Assembly: GCA_029979405.1 (NCBI GenBank)
Contig: JAPOHM010000003.1
Coordinates: 1-21,779 of the forward strand
Origin: Methanobacteriota archaeon
GTDB lineage: Archaea > Thermoplasmatota > Poseidoniia > Poseidoniales > Poseidoniaceae
DNA: 21,779 nucleotides
Reading direction: 5' to 3'
The notes under the pieces are model-generated. The model worked only from the letters and a program-made list of their open reading frames with translations, ran no database searches and was not told the DNA's origin. The translations under genes and the position numbers were made by a program. Within the stretch, counting starts at the first letter, position 1, and every line of letters begins with the position of its first letter. Shown piece by piece: positions 1-7,984 of the stretch.

Positions 1-1095
1 AACGGTGGTATTTGTGAAAGTGTGGTTTTCAATTAGGTCTGATCCACACATGCTGTCATCGAGGCCTGACCCTGTCCAAAGACTGTAGAATTCATCAGCA
101 TCTGAGGTGTTGGTCATGATGTCACCGTTGACAAAATCGTTACAAACATACATTGAGAAATAGTATCCTTCTGTAGCATTTCTTCCAGTAGCGCTCGAAC
201 CGGAGGTATCTGTTTCATCGCCCCAGAATTCGCTTAGGTCTTCGCCCCATGCATCCTCAAGAGTGAATGGTAGTGGCATCTGGTCTACAAATTCATCAGC
301 ATTCATTGACATGATGTCGTCAATTTCGGCCATTGAAAGGATTGTTATGCTTGTGATATTGTCCTCAACATCTACACTCCACGATCTGAAAGTTAGGTCG
401 CTGTTTAGCATAACAGTGTTTGCAAACATCATTTCTGGCATTGCGGTGACTTTCAAATCTGCAGAGAATTGGAGGTATAGATTTCCATCTTCAGAAATTA
501 CCTCTTCGAATGCGAAGTTTCCAGAAGTCCAATCAAACATTTCTGGACTTACATCATCCATTTCACCGTCTTCTTCATCCCCCATTTCTTCATCGATTTC
601 ATCTTCATCACCTGACATCATTGCGTATAGTGTTTCATCAATCGACATCTCGCTAACCATGTGGAACTTCTCTCCAAGTACGTCACCATAGTGAGTTGTG
701 GTCCCATCAGCGTTTCCGACTGTCCACATTTCCGATGAGTATTGCATCATTCCTGCATCCAGGTTTTGAGCCATGTAAGTTGATTCACCGGTTACAATCA
801 TCGTCATTTCAATGTCTGCCTGTGTACCTTCCATATCACCAGAGTATGATTGGATCATTCCAGCGGTATCGCCTAACGAAGGTCCATCCTCCACGAGGAG
901 AATGAAACCATCTACGGCATCAATCAAAATTTGTTCGGTTACGCAAGCCTGGCTATTATCAGCAGTCTCATCATAATTTAATGCGGTTTCATCATCACAT
1001 CCTGGGACGATCTCTGAAACTACATCTTCAACTGTATCTAAACAACCTGCTAGCATAAGCAAGAAGGTCATAAGTATTGCAACACTCTTTTGCAT
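1..1095 (-). CDS. Secreted lipoprotein, partial (C-terminus beyond the left edge)
   Basis: An open frame of 365 codons reads from an ATG at 1095 to the left edge without a stop, so the gene is cut by the window. The N-terminus is a classic lipoprotein signal: a short hydrophobic stretch ending in LAGC, with Cys18 as the likely lipidated residue. A motif of the form GCDDETALNYDETADNSQAC follows at about residues 32-51, similar to short Cys-bracketed 'GC-D-A-NYD' units seen in surface proteins of marine microbes (from memory). Residues 160-185 are very rich in Asp and Glu. The rest is Met-, Asp- and Thr-rich with no catalytic motif I recognise, and a later region has two more Cys. It probably sits on the outer face of the cytoplasmic membrane; its role is unknown. 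A TATA-like element lies about 26 nt before the ATG, which fits a leaderless transcript. Confidence 0.82.
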   Translation of the reverse strand, partial: MQKSVAILMTFLLMLAGCLDTVEDVVSEIVPGCDDETALNYDETADNSQACVTEQILIDAVDGFILLVEDGPSLGDTAGMIQSYSGDMEGTQADIEMTMIVTGESTYMAQNLDAGMMQYSSEMWTVGNADGTTTHYGDVLGEKFHMVSEMSIDETLYAMMSGDEDEIDEEMGDEEDGEMDDVSPEMFDWTSGNFAFEEVISEDGNLYLQFSADLKVTAMPEMMFANTVMLNSDLTFRSWSVDVEDNITSITILSMAEIDDIMSMNADEFVDQMPLPFTLEDAWGEDLSEFWGDETDTSGSSATGRNATEGYYFSMYVCNDFVNGDIMTNTSDADEFYSLWTGSGLDDSMCGSDLIENHTFTNTTV

Positions 1096-1116
1096 GAGTA
1101 GACGGAATAAAAGTTA

Positions 1117-1126
1117 GTATTTAACA
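1117..1126 (-). promoter_or_regulatory. TATA-like box for the lipoprotein gene
   Basis: On the minus strand this reads GTTAAATACT, centred about 26 nt upstream of the ATG at 1095. That spacing puts transcription start at or next to the start codon, as in leaderless archaeal transcripts. No Shine-Dalgarno sequence precedes the ATG, which agrees. Confidence 0.5.
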
Positions 1127-1139
1127 CTACTACAAGGAA

Positions 1140-2846
1140 TCAATTTACTAAACTTGACACTAAATCAGGTTGAGTTAGGTAAATAGTTAGAGCGACTCCG
1201 GCCATCATCATCATCCATGCTCCGATTGCTTTTATTAGACCAGTAGACCTTCTTAGGATGGTTATGAACTGTTGCTGACCCATTCCAACTACTGTGGTCA
1301 CTGCAATCATCAGCAAGCTGACTGAGAGCATGATACCGGCTAATCCTGTCCAAGTGGCACTTCCACCAATAACTGCCAAATACGCAATAAATGGAATTAC
1401 GGCTGCGGCAGTACAATCTATCGAGGCCGCAGAATATCCAATCCCCCAAAGATACATATTTCTCTTAGGAGTGAATCTATCATCCATTTCTGTGGTTGAA
1501 TATTTATCCACTAGTTTTTGCACAAATCCGAGCAGATGAGCAGTTCCCCCAGTTAACATAAATGCACCAAGAATTATCAAAAGAATTGCTACAGCCAAGG
1601 CGAAAAAGTGCAATGCTCCAGAGAGATTTATCACACTTCCAAGTCCAAGCACTACAATTCCTATTAGAGCAAAAAAGGTCAACTGCCCAAGTGCAGCCAG
1701 ACCACCAAGTGCCCAGTGAGGTGGCATTTTTTTATCCAATTTGCCAGCCTCAATTAGTTCATCTTCTCGTTGTCCTAAATTTATGTAATACGAAATATAT
1801 CCGGGTAAGATTGGGAATGCACAAGGTGAGAAATACACCAAAACACCGAGTAATAACCCCATTGCAAAGATTGCGCCAGGTGACCTGTCAACTTCTGCTA
1901 ACGAGAATCTCAAATTTTCCGCATTTCCATTGGCAGCAGCAATCACTGCATCATCGAAATCGCCCCAACCTCCAGTTGGAGTGCCCGAGTTCTCTTTTGC
2001 CACTATGAATCCTTCATGGTCGATTACCAGAACTACAGGAATCGCTTGAGCTTGGTATTCTTCAACCATATCACCCCTCGTAAATTCAATAATTTCCCAT
2101 GATATATTCTCACCCAATGTCGAGGAAAGTGTGAAATTTATTGAGGAATTTTCTTCAATCTCGATATTTATTCCTTCTACATCATACTCTAAACCATCAT
2201 TGTCTTCTGAAGATACCCCTAAATCAAGACATCTAACTGCTTTTTCGGAATTGTTTACCCATGCTTTTAGACAATATGCGCCATTATCAAGAGAAATCGA
2301 GGATGAATTAACCCCTGTATGTATGGGTTCAGATTTCAATACTGAATCGGTAGCCCCTGTTGCTACAACCCAAGGCATGTGAGAATCAGAATCTGGATCT
2401 CCGAACGTATCATTTAGCATTGAAAGGGTTTCATAACCATACCACATGCCAACCGAAACAACAACGATTTCATAACTCCCGTCGAAATCATTCCAATAAT
2501 CAACCTTAGTTTCGAGATGTTCCTGAACATAATGACAGTTTACACAATCAATAGCCATGAAATCTAAAATTACCACCTTACCACGATGGTCAGACAATTT
2601 AAACCATCCTTCATCATCAACAAGGCTTGATTCCTCAACACTACGATTAACTGTTTCAACCTCAAAGTCAGGTGCTAACCTAATGTTGTCTTTATCCACA
2701 CCATAACTTGAGGATGCTAAGTCGAAAATTGAAAGTCCCGAATAACCAATCAGCGTAAACAGAATAATGCCTATGCCGAATGCTTTCCATGTAGTTGGGT
2801 CCTTGAATACGCCAAAGTCGACACCATAGCGTTCCTTGATACCCAT
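1140..2846 (-). CDS. Thioredoxin-like (TlpA-type) / CcdA membrane fusion, thiol-disulfide interchange protein
   Basis: This 568-residue protein should move reducing power across the membrane to exported thiol proteins or to cytochrome maturation. Order: one N-terminal membrane anchor (about residues 20-45); an exported thioredoxin-like domain with the redox pair CVNC (Cys101, Cys104) and the cis-proline strand at Ile269-Pro270; then a CcdA/DsbD-type transmembrane domain from about residue 325. The CcdA part carries its two signature cysteines, Cys342 in YFSPCAFPILPGY and Cys478 in SIDCTAA, and about six helices. Classical DsbD has its thioredoxin domain at the C-terminus; here it is at the N-terminus. 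The thioredoxin fold also appears split by a beta-rich stretch of about 85 residues (173-258) that has its own Cys192 and Cys206. Family assignment is firm; the in vivo partner is unknown. Confidence 0.88.
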   Translation of the reverse strand: MGIKERYGVDFGVFKDPTTWKAFGIGIILFTLIGYSGLSIFDLASSSYGVDKDNIRLAPDFEVETVNRSVEESSLVDDEGWFKLSDHRGKVVILDFMAIDCVNCHYVQEHLETKVDYWNDFDGSYEIVVVSVGMWYGYETLSMLNDTFGDPDSDSHMPWVVATGATDSVLKSEPIHTGVNSSSISLDNGAYCLKAWVNNSEKAVRCLDLGVSSEDNDGLEYDVEGINIEIEENSSINFTLSSTLGENISWEIIEFTRGDMVEEYQAQAIPVVLVIDHEGFIVAKENSGTPTGGWGDFDDAVIAAANGNAENLRFSLAEVDRSPGAIFAMGLLLGVLVYFSPCAFPILPGYISYYINLGQREDELIEAGKLDKKMPPHWALGGLAALGQLTFFALIGIVVLGLGSVINLSGALHFFALAVAILLIILGAFMLTGGTAHLLGFVQKLVDKYSTTEMDDRFTPKRNMYLWGIGYSAASIDCTAAAVIPFIAYLAVIGGSATWTGLAGIMLSVSLLMIAVTTVVGMGQQQFITILRRSTGLIKAIGAWMMMMAGVALTIYLTQPDLVSSLVN

Positions 2847-2895
2847 AACACAGCGGTGACATAACCGATTAATGAAAGTGGCGAGGTTTTTTACA

Positions 2896-3123
2896 TCAGT
2901 TGATTGGCTTCTGCCCTCTGCTAGCCCACATTACAATTTTGAAGCATAGTCCTCCGATTATAACTCCAAAAAACCCTGCAAGATATACCCAAAGAACTTC
3001 ATCTGCGGAAGCGATTGCCGCATCGATTAGAACATACAAAAATAAAACTGAACTTATCGCTCCAAGTAGGCCACTGATGCCAATCCCAGCGACAATCATC
3101 CCAGCTTTTTGGAGGATGTCCAC
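2896..3123 (-). CDS. Small two-helix membrane protein, unknown
   Basis: A 75-residue protein starting at GTG (3121-3123). Two hydrophobic segments are clear, about residues 9-37 and 43-66, followed by a short basic tail (SRGQKPIN). It lies between nadM and the thioredoxin/CcdA fusion on the same strand, 49 bp before the latter, so co-transcription is plausible. An in-frame ATG eight codons later (Met9) would still keep most of the first helix. No family is recognised. The opposite strand also has an open frame here, but the membrane-helix pattern and gene order favour this strand. Confidence 0.6.
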   Translation of the reverse strand: MDILQKAGMIVAGIGISGLLGAISSVLFLYVLIDAAIASADEVLWVYLAGFFGVIIGGLCFKIVMWASRGQKPIN

Positions 3124-3162
3124 GGTATGTGGTGAACTACCAACAACATAAGCGTTGAGGAT

Positions 3163-3693
3163 TCACCCTACTCTTTCGATATCTTTCGACATGGAATATA
3201 AGCGATGCAAACCATCATTTTCTATCAACCAATCTACAACAGGAACAGGTATTGAAACTGACATTACTTGTTTCTGGGCTTCTTCTTCGTAGACTGTAGA
3301 TAACATTTTCAGCGTTGTACGCACCCTCCAACCCTCGTATGAATCTCTATTTTCCAATTCAACATACATTACCTCGTAGCCAGCATCTTCGTACAGCTGT
3401 TTAGTTGCTAAATCACTGGTAACCAAGATTCCATCTCCGTGAAATTTTTTTGCATGAGCAACATAATTTGGTGGGTCATTAATGTCTGGAATCAAAACTA
3501 TGTTTGCTTCACGTTGCCCCAACCATCTGGAAATCATTTGTTTCCTTTCTTCTGCAATCCATGGATTATCAAAATCAATTGCTGATTCACTCGAACCAAT
3601 GGCAATGGTTGTTGGACCCAATCTCAAAGCATGCTCAACTAGATATTCGTGTCCCTTGTGAAAGGGTTGGAAACGGCCTAAAACAACGTACAT
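3163..3693 (-). CDS. nadM: Nicotinamide-nucleotide adenylyltransferase, archaeal NadM type
   Basis: Joins NMN and ATP to make NAD+ and pyrophosphate in the cytoplasm, the last step of NAD synthesis. The 176-residue length is typical of archaeal NadM. The nucleotidyltransferase signature is intact at the N-terminus: GRFQPFHKGH, with His12 and His15 of the HxGH motif. The stretch DFDNPWIAEER (about 41-51) matches the family's 'NPF-A-ER' region. Near the C-terminus, where NadM usually has YSGTxIR, this protein reads YEGWRVR, so the first Ser/Thr positions are changed. The gene starts 5 bp after the stop of the upstream aminotransferase gene, so the two are almost certainly one transcript. Confidence 0.9.
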   Translation of the reverse strand: MYVVLGRFQPFHKGHEYLVEHALRLGPTTIAIGSSESAIDFDNPWIAEERKQMISRWLGQREANIVLIPDINDPPNYVAHAKKFHGDGILVTSDLATKQLYEDAGYEVMYVELENRDSYEGWRVRTTLKMLSTVYEEEAQKQVMSVSIPVPVVDWLIENDGLHRLYSMSKDIERVG

Positions 3694-3698
3694 TTAAC

Positions 3699-4886
3699 TC
3701 ACTGGAAATAAGATTCTACGTCTACATTTGGTAGTTGATGGCCACACTCTCTAAAGCAATCCAGCATCCTCTTGCATCCTTCAATCATCTCTTCTTTGGT
3801 AGTCTCACCCATACTGCCAATTCTGAACATCTTTCCTTTGAGATGGTCTTGAGCACCGATGACTTGTGTTTGATAGTCTTCTTTCAACTTGGACCTCCAT
3901 GTATCGTCTATTCCTTCAGGATACATGATCGCAGTAACTGTTTCGGACCTCGAGAATTCGTCTGCAAGTAAATCAAATCCTAAATCAAGGAATAATTTGC
4001 GAACACCTACCGCCAAATTTTTGCACCTTTCCCATCTTTCTTCCAATCCTTCATCCTTCAATATTTCAAGAGCCGCAGCCCAGCCCATTGCTGGATTTAT
4101 TGCCGGAGTCCAAGGTGTTTGGTCATCCTCACCTTTCTTCAGCGCAGGGATGATGTCGAAATAGTAGAGTGGATTCGAATCCCCCTGATTTCTAATTGCA
4201 ATGCATCTATCTGCAAAGTGTTTGCTAACTGCGATGGCGGCTATACCACTTGGACCAGCTGTACATTTCTGAGCACCAACGACAACCGCTTCAGCAGACC
4301 ATTTTTCGGGATGTACTGGAAGACCACCAACACTTGTTATGCCGTCAAGAATAAATGCTACATCGTATTTTTTGCACATTTCTGCTAATGACTCTGCGTC
4401 CTGAGTTATACCTGCAGAGGTCTCGTTGTGGCATATCGCCAAAGCCTCAAGGTTTCCTCTTGCAAGAATCTCCTCTATTTCTCCTAAATCGAATGATCTT
4501 CCCCACTCATATTTTAGATGCTTTACATTGCAGAACTGAGCGCCCATTTCAGCGACTCTTTCTCCGAATTTACCATTTGTTGGAACTAGGACTCTATCAT
4601 TTGGTCTGAACCGGTTAGCCATTACCATCTCCATAGCGGCAGTTCCTGAGCCTGAAACAACAATCACCTTGTAACCATCATCTCCAGTCCATGATTGACT
4701 TTTCTTGATATCTGGAGATGGTGATAAATTGAATGCATATCGAAGACCGCTGTTCAGTTGAGCCATTACGTCTCTAAACTCTCCACCTCTTGCGGTAATT
4801 ACTGGGGTTGCCATTGCATCAAGACATTGCTTGGACATGCGAGTTGGGCCTGGGACAAGGAAACAGTCACCTTGGTGTTGCATCAA
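3699..4886 (-). CDS. Class V PLP aminotransferase (alanine-glyoxylate / serine-pyruvate type)
   Basis: Fold-type I PLP enzyme of the serine-pyruvate/alanine-glyoxylate aminotransferase family; the exact amino donor and acceptor cannot be read from sequence. It has the family's N-terminal PGPT motif (12-15), the SGSGTAAME phosphate-binding loop (78-86), the PLP-pyridine aspartate Asp181 in ILDGITSVGG, and the Schiff-base lysine Lys207 in GAQKCTAGPSG. Length (about 395) is normal. The first codon at 4886 is TTG; the next codon is ATG (4883) and is the more likely start. The gene runs into nadM with a 5-bp gap and diverges from pdxT, which makes its PLP cofactor. Confidence 0.88.
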   Translation of the reverse strand: MMQHQGDCFLVPGPTRMSKQCLDAMATPVITARGGEFRDVMAQLNSGLRYAFNLSPSPDIKKSQSWTGDDGYKVIVVSGSGTAAMEMVMANRFRPNDRVLVPTNGKFGERVAEMGAQFCNVKHLKYEWGRSFDLGEIEEILARGNLEALAICHNETSAGITQDAESLAEMCKKYDVAFILDGITSVGGLPVHPEKWSAEAVVVGAQKCTAGPSGIAAIAVSKHFADRCIAIRNQGDSNPLYYFDIIPALKKGEDDQTPWTPAINPAMGWAAALEILKDEGLEERWERCKNLAVGVRKLFLDLGFDLLADEFSRSETVTAIMYPEGIDDTWRSKLKEDYQTQVIGAQDHLKGKMFRIGSMGETTKEEMIEGCKRMLDCFRECGHQLPNVDVESYFQ

Positions 4887-4936
4887 ACCCTTCTAAGCGC
4901 GCCTAGTTCAATAACTACACTCTAAACCGTTGGTCT

Positions 4937-4947
4937 GATAAAATAAA
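4937..4947 (+). promoter_or_regulatory. TATA-like box for pdxT
   Basis: GATAAAATAAA is centred about 23 nt before the pdxT ATG at 4965, with no Shine-Dalgarno sequence between. This fits a leaderless or nearly leaderless archaeal promoter in the 78-bp gap between the divergent aminotransferase and pdxT genes. Confidence 0.45.
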
Positions 4948-4964
4948 CACCTTACGTCCAAAAC

Positions 4965-5540
4965 ATGCTGGTGATAGGCGTTGCGATGTTGCAGGGCTCT
5001 CGTCATGAGCACATGCATTCACTTCAACAATCATCAAACCTCCTTGGATTTGAGATTACTATTAGAGAACTTAGAAAATCATCCGACGTAGAAGGAATCG
5101 ACGCTCTGGTTTTACCCGGAGGAGAATCAACAGCAATGAAAATAGCCGGTAAATCAGAAGAGCTTTACCAGAAATTATGGGAATATATCACGAAATCAAG
5201 GATACCAGTGCTCGGAACATGTGCGGGAGCTATACTCCTATCGCAGAAGAAATTAATTTCTGCAGATATAGAAAGAAACGCATTTGGAAGACAAATCAAT
5301 AGTTTTGAATCAGAACTGAGAATTGATTTTGAAAATAATAGTAAATTTCAGGGTGTATTCATTAGGGCCCCAAGATTTTCTGGTGGTTCTGATAATGCAA
5401 TTGCTTGGCTAAACGATGAAGTCGTTGGAATCAAAGAGGGAGAAATCGTTGCTTTGACATTCCATCCAGAATTAACTGAAAATCTGTTATTCCACAATTG
5501 GTTAATCCAGTCTGCAAAATCAAGATTAGATGAAATTTAA
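4965..5540 (+). CDS. pdxT: Pyridoxal 5'-phosphate synthase glutaminase subunit PdxT
   Basis: Supplies ammonia from glutamine to PdxS for de novo PLP synthesis (DXP-independent route). The 191-residue protein has all family marks: the start IGVAMLQG, the PGGEST loop (51-56), the nucleophile Cys86 in GTCAGAI, the FQGVFIRAP strand (128-136), and the His167-Glu169 pair in FHPEL that completes the catalytic triad. The synthase subunit pdxS is not in the window. Its position head-to-head with a PLP-dependent aminotransferase gives a plausible functional link. A TATA-like box sits at the right distance for a leaderless message. Confidence 0.93.
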   Translation: MLVIGVAMLQGSRHEHMHSLQQSSNLLGFEITIRELRKSSDVEGIDALVLPGGESTAMKIAGKSEELYQKLWEYITKSRIPVLGTCAGAILLSQKKLISADIERNAFGRQINSFESELRIDFENNSKFQGVFIRAPRFSGGSDNAIAWLNDEVVGIKEGEIVALTFHPELTENLLFHNWLIQSAKSRLDEI

Positions 5541-5577
5541 TCAGTGATTTCATACGATAGTTGTTGGACAGAGAGAC

Positions 5578-6657
5578 ATGCACCTGCAAATGGCTACAGA
5601 GGTATTCACCCCCGAAATTGGTGAAGCCGAAGGGTGCGTTCAATGCCAAATGGGAAGCAAACTGGTACTATTTGTCACCGGAAAGTGCCACTGGGGATGT
5701 GATTATTGCCCCCTTTCTGACAACAGAAGAGAAACTCCAGACATGTTTGCCAACGAGAGAAGGTGCAATAATTTCGATGAAGTTATCGAAGAAGCTAGGG
5801 CGATGAACGCCACTGGTACGGGAATAACAGGCGGAGATCCTATGCTTGATTTCGATAAAACAGTTGAAGCAATAATACGGTTAAAATCTGAATTTGGACC
5901 TGAGCACCACATACACTGTTATACATCAATTCCAATAAAAGCGGAACAGGCAACAGAATTAGCAAAAGCCGGTTTAGATGAGTTGCGATTCCATCTACTC
6001 GATTTAAAATTAGATCGATACTTGGAAGCAATTGATGTTGCTTCAGATGGTGGTGTTTGTGTAGGCGTTGAGTTACCTGCAGAACCTGACAAAGAATCGC
6101 AGTTGTTTGATTTAATTGAATCAATTAATGGAACAAATATTCAATTTCTAAATATCAATGAACTCGAGATTACCGTTGGAAATCAGGAGAACATGGATGT
6201 TCGAGGTTTCAATTTAGCAGGTGGAATAACCGCAGCAGCGGAGGGTTCTGCGGATTTAGCATTACGGTTGAAAGAAGCGGCGGCAGAATTCGATTATCAT
6301 CTGAAATTTTGTACAGCATCCTACAAAGACGCTGGACAACTTAGAAATCGTTTCAGAAGAAGAGGGGAGGCTAACTTACGCCCTTACGAAGTGCTATCTG
6401 AGGATGACACAATATTATTTGGCGCAATACCTTGCTCTTTGGAAGATGCCTCTGAAGATGTTAAGGAAATGAAAGACTTCCTTGCATTGAATGATGGCTG
6501 GATTAGATATAACGCATCAACACAACATATCGAATTCCCATTGTCTGCAGCTGAAAATATTGCAGATTTGTTGGAAGTGCCAGTATTAATGGTAGAAGTT
6601 CATCCTACACACGACAGATTAGAAGTTGGAGTTGTAAATTTAAATCAACATCGATAG
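5578..6657 (+). CDS. Radical SAM protein of the archaeal COG2108-like type
   Basis: The 359-residue protein carries a radical-SAM cluster motif CHWGCDYC (Cys37, Cys41, Cys44; CX3CX2C) that would bind a 4Fe-4S cluster and SAM, and the glycine-rich GGDP motif (85-88). Just before it is an additional CVQC pair (Cys20, Cys23). The N-terminal sequence, GSKLVLFVTGKC then CDYCPLS and ANERR, resembles uncharacterised archaeal proteins annotated as related to pyruvate formate-lyase activating enzymes (COG2108, recalled). The substrate is unknown. Methionines at codons 1 and 5 are both possible starts. It follows pdxT by 37 bp on the same strand and meets grpE tail to tail with no spacer. Confidence 0.85.
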   Translation: MHLQMATEVFTPEIGEAEGCVQCQMGSKLVLFVTGKCHWGCDYCPLSDNRRETPDMFANERRCNNFDEVIEEARAMNATGTGITGGDPMLDFDKTVEAIIRLKSEFGPEHHIHCYTSIPIKAEQATELAKAGLDELRFHLLDLKLDRYLEAIDVASDGGVCVGVELPAEPDKESQLFDLIESINGTNIQFLNINELEITVGNQENMDVRGFNLAGGITAAAEGSADLALRLKEAAAEFDYHLKFCTASYKDAGQLRNRFRRRGEANLRPYEVLSEDDTILFGAIPCSLEDASEDVKEMKDFLALNDGWIRYNASTQHIEFPLSAAENIADLLEVPVLMVEVHPTHDRLEVGVVNLNQHR

Positions 6658-7173
6658 TTACTGGTCTGACGCAACGACAACCCTTGCTGGAATAATTACT
6701 CTGTCTTTGTACATGTATCCTGCCTCGAGTTCGTCAATAACTGTATTTGCAGGATATTCTTCAGAAGGCGGAAGAGCAGTAATCGCTTCCATTTTAGTCG
6801 GGTCGAAGCGTTCTCCTTTGGTCAAAATAACCTTCACGCCATCAGAATTTAATTCAGACCACATCTTAGTTCTAATTAGTGTCAATCCTTCATCTTCAGA
6901 TACCGAAAGGGCCCTATCAATATCTGAGAGAACATTCAACATTTTCCTAGCAAGACCCATTCCGCCATACTGTATTGCGGAGGCTTTTTCAGCCATCAGA
7001 CGTTTTCTTACATTCTGAATTTCAGCATCACGATATGAAATTTCTTTTTCAGCATCCTCTGCACGCTTGAGGGCTTCTGTCAAAGGGTCGATTTCTTCTA
7101 GTTCATCTGATTCTTCGTCAAGTTGAACCTCCAATTCAGGAGGTGTTTCAGATTCCGTTTCGTCATCGCCCAT
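6658..7173 (-). CDS. grpE: GrpE, nucleotide exchange factor of DnaK
   Basis: Promotes ADP release from the DnaK (Hsp70) chaperone in the cytoplasm. The 171-residue protein has the typical layout: an acidic disordered N-terminus (1-30), a long helix predicted as a coiled coil (about 32-68), and the C-terminal beta domain with FDPTKMEAI (123-131) and the closing GYMYKDRVIIPARVVVA (152-168), the family's signature region. dnaK and dnaJ, often nearby, are not in this window. A TATA-like box precedes the ATG. The gene's stop codon directly abuts that of the radical SAM gene. Confidence 0.92.
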   Translation of the reverse strand: MGDDETESETPPELEVQLDEESDELEEIDPLTEALKRAEDAEKEISYRDAEIQNVRKRLMAEKASAIQYGGMGLARKMLNVLSDIDRALSVSEDEGLTLIRTKMWSELNSDGVKVILTKGERFDPTKMEAITALPPSEEYPANTVIDELEAGYMYKDRVIIPARVVVASDQ

Positions 7174-7189
7174 GAACCTTCGAAATCAA

Positions 7190-7200
7190 ACATATTTTTC
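7190..7200 (-). promoter_or_regulatory. TATA-like box for grpE
   Basis: On the minus strand this reads GAAAAATATG, about 22-24 nt before the grpE ATG at 7173, in the 31-bp gap after the upstream gene. It suggests grpE has its own short-leader or leaderless promoter in addition to any read-through. Confidence 0.4.
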
Positions 7201-7204
7201 AATA

Positions 7205-7894
7205 TCACGAATTTAAGATATTGAAAAGGTTCCATTCCCCATGCCCCCAATTTTCAGCAGACATGTGGTCTCTTCCCAAAATTTTGGCATACCCTTGCTT
7301 GTTCACAGCATAATGGAGAAGCCTCGAGTTACGGTCATGAGCCTCGAAGGTAGGGATTATTTTCGGGTCCTTTTTTTCATCTAACGTTTCTCCTAAGGAT
7401 TTCCTTCTTTCCATCCAATCTGCACAGACCTTTTCAGAGTATTCGGACTCACTAAAATTTGCTAAACCTACACTTATTTCAGCCCAAACTTGTTCCTCGT
7501 ACATTTCCTCAACGTGTTCAATTGGCCTTCCTATCGCATTTTCCAAGTAGATGAAGCACCTTCCTTCCCAAGCTTCCCAATAACCAATGCTATTCCATTC
7601 AACCAGTTTCAAAAGTGCCTCATAAGATTCGCTATTCGAAAGTACTTCACGAGTTAATCCATCTCCTGTGATATTGTCTGCGATATCTAAAAATTCAGAT
7701 TCACAATCAATGTCGAAAATTCTGTGAAGTTTTGGATCTTTTTTTGGCCGATTATTACGGAATTTTTGATTGTCCATGCCTGTTTTTAACTCGGCCCAAT
7801 CCATTTCTAAAAATCGATTTAGGGAATCGCCGTCGACTAAATGCAAACACATTTCGATTCCCATATAATCCGCGAGACATACTTGACTCATCAT
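7205..7894 (-). CDS. Unrecognised soluble protein
   Basis: A 229-residue protein with no signal peptide, no membrane segment and no catalytic motif that I recognise. It is acidic, notably rich in Trp and Glu, and has six scattered Cys rather than a paired cluster. Two ATG codons stand in tandem at the start. It lies upstream of grpE on the same strand with a 31-bp gap, and diverges from the DRG GTPase gene across about 100 bp. The reading frame is long, and an intact frame with a sensible gene order supports it as real. It may be lineage-specific. Confidence 0.7.
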   Translation of the reverse strand: MMSQVCLADYMGIEMCLHLVDGDSLNRFLEMDWAELKTGMDNQKFRNNRPKKDPKLHRIFDIDCESEFLDIADNITGDGLTREVLSNSESYEALLKLVEWNSIGYWEAWEGRCFIYLENAIGRPIEHVEEMYEEQVWAEISVGLANFSESEYSEKVCADWMERRKSLGETLDEKKDPKIIPTFEAHDRNSRLLHYAVNKQGYAKILGRDHMSAENWGHGEWNLFNILNS

Positions 7895-7984
7895 ATATTC
7901 GGATTGTTTTTCAAAATCGTATATTGACGTGAGGTGTAGATTTGTTCAATAGTATTGAAGAATATGCAGTTTCCCGTTAGTAAT

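Noticed and set aside
263..905. Two plus-strand open frames (142 and 69 codons) opposite the lipoprotein
   Set aside because: They lie entirely inside the minus-strand lipoprotein frame, have Ser-rich, low-complexity translations and no family features. The minus strand has a signal peptide, a lipobox and a promoter.
1203..1220. Short CAT trinucleotide run
   Set aside because: It encodes four consecutive methionines in a membrane helix of the CcdA domain and does not extend beyond this; it is not a repeat element.
1562..2008. Plus-strand 148-codon open frame
   Set aside because: It is antisense to the well-supported thioredoxin/CcdA gene, and its translation shows no domain or membrane pattern.
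2900..3151. Plus-strand 83-codon open frame opposite the small membrane protein
   Set aside because: The minus-strand frame has two clean membrane helices and fits the surrounding gene direction; the plus frame has neither.
4887..4964. Possible riboswitch or small RNA in the aminotransferase-pdxT gap
   Set aside because: At 78 bp, it is filled by a TATA-like box and shows no strong stem or conserved element.
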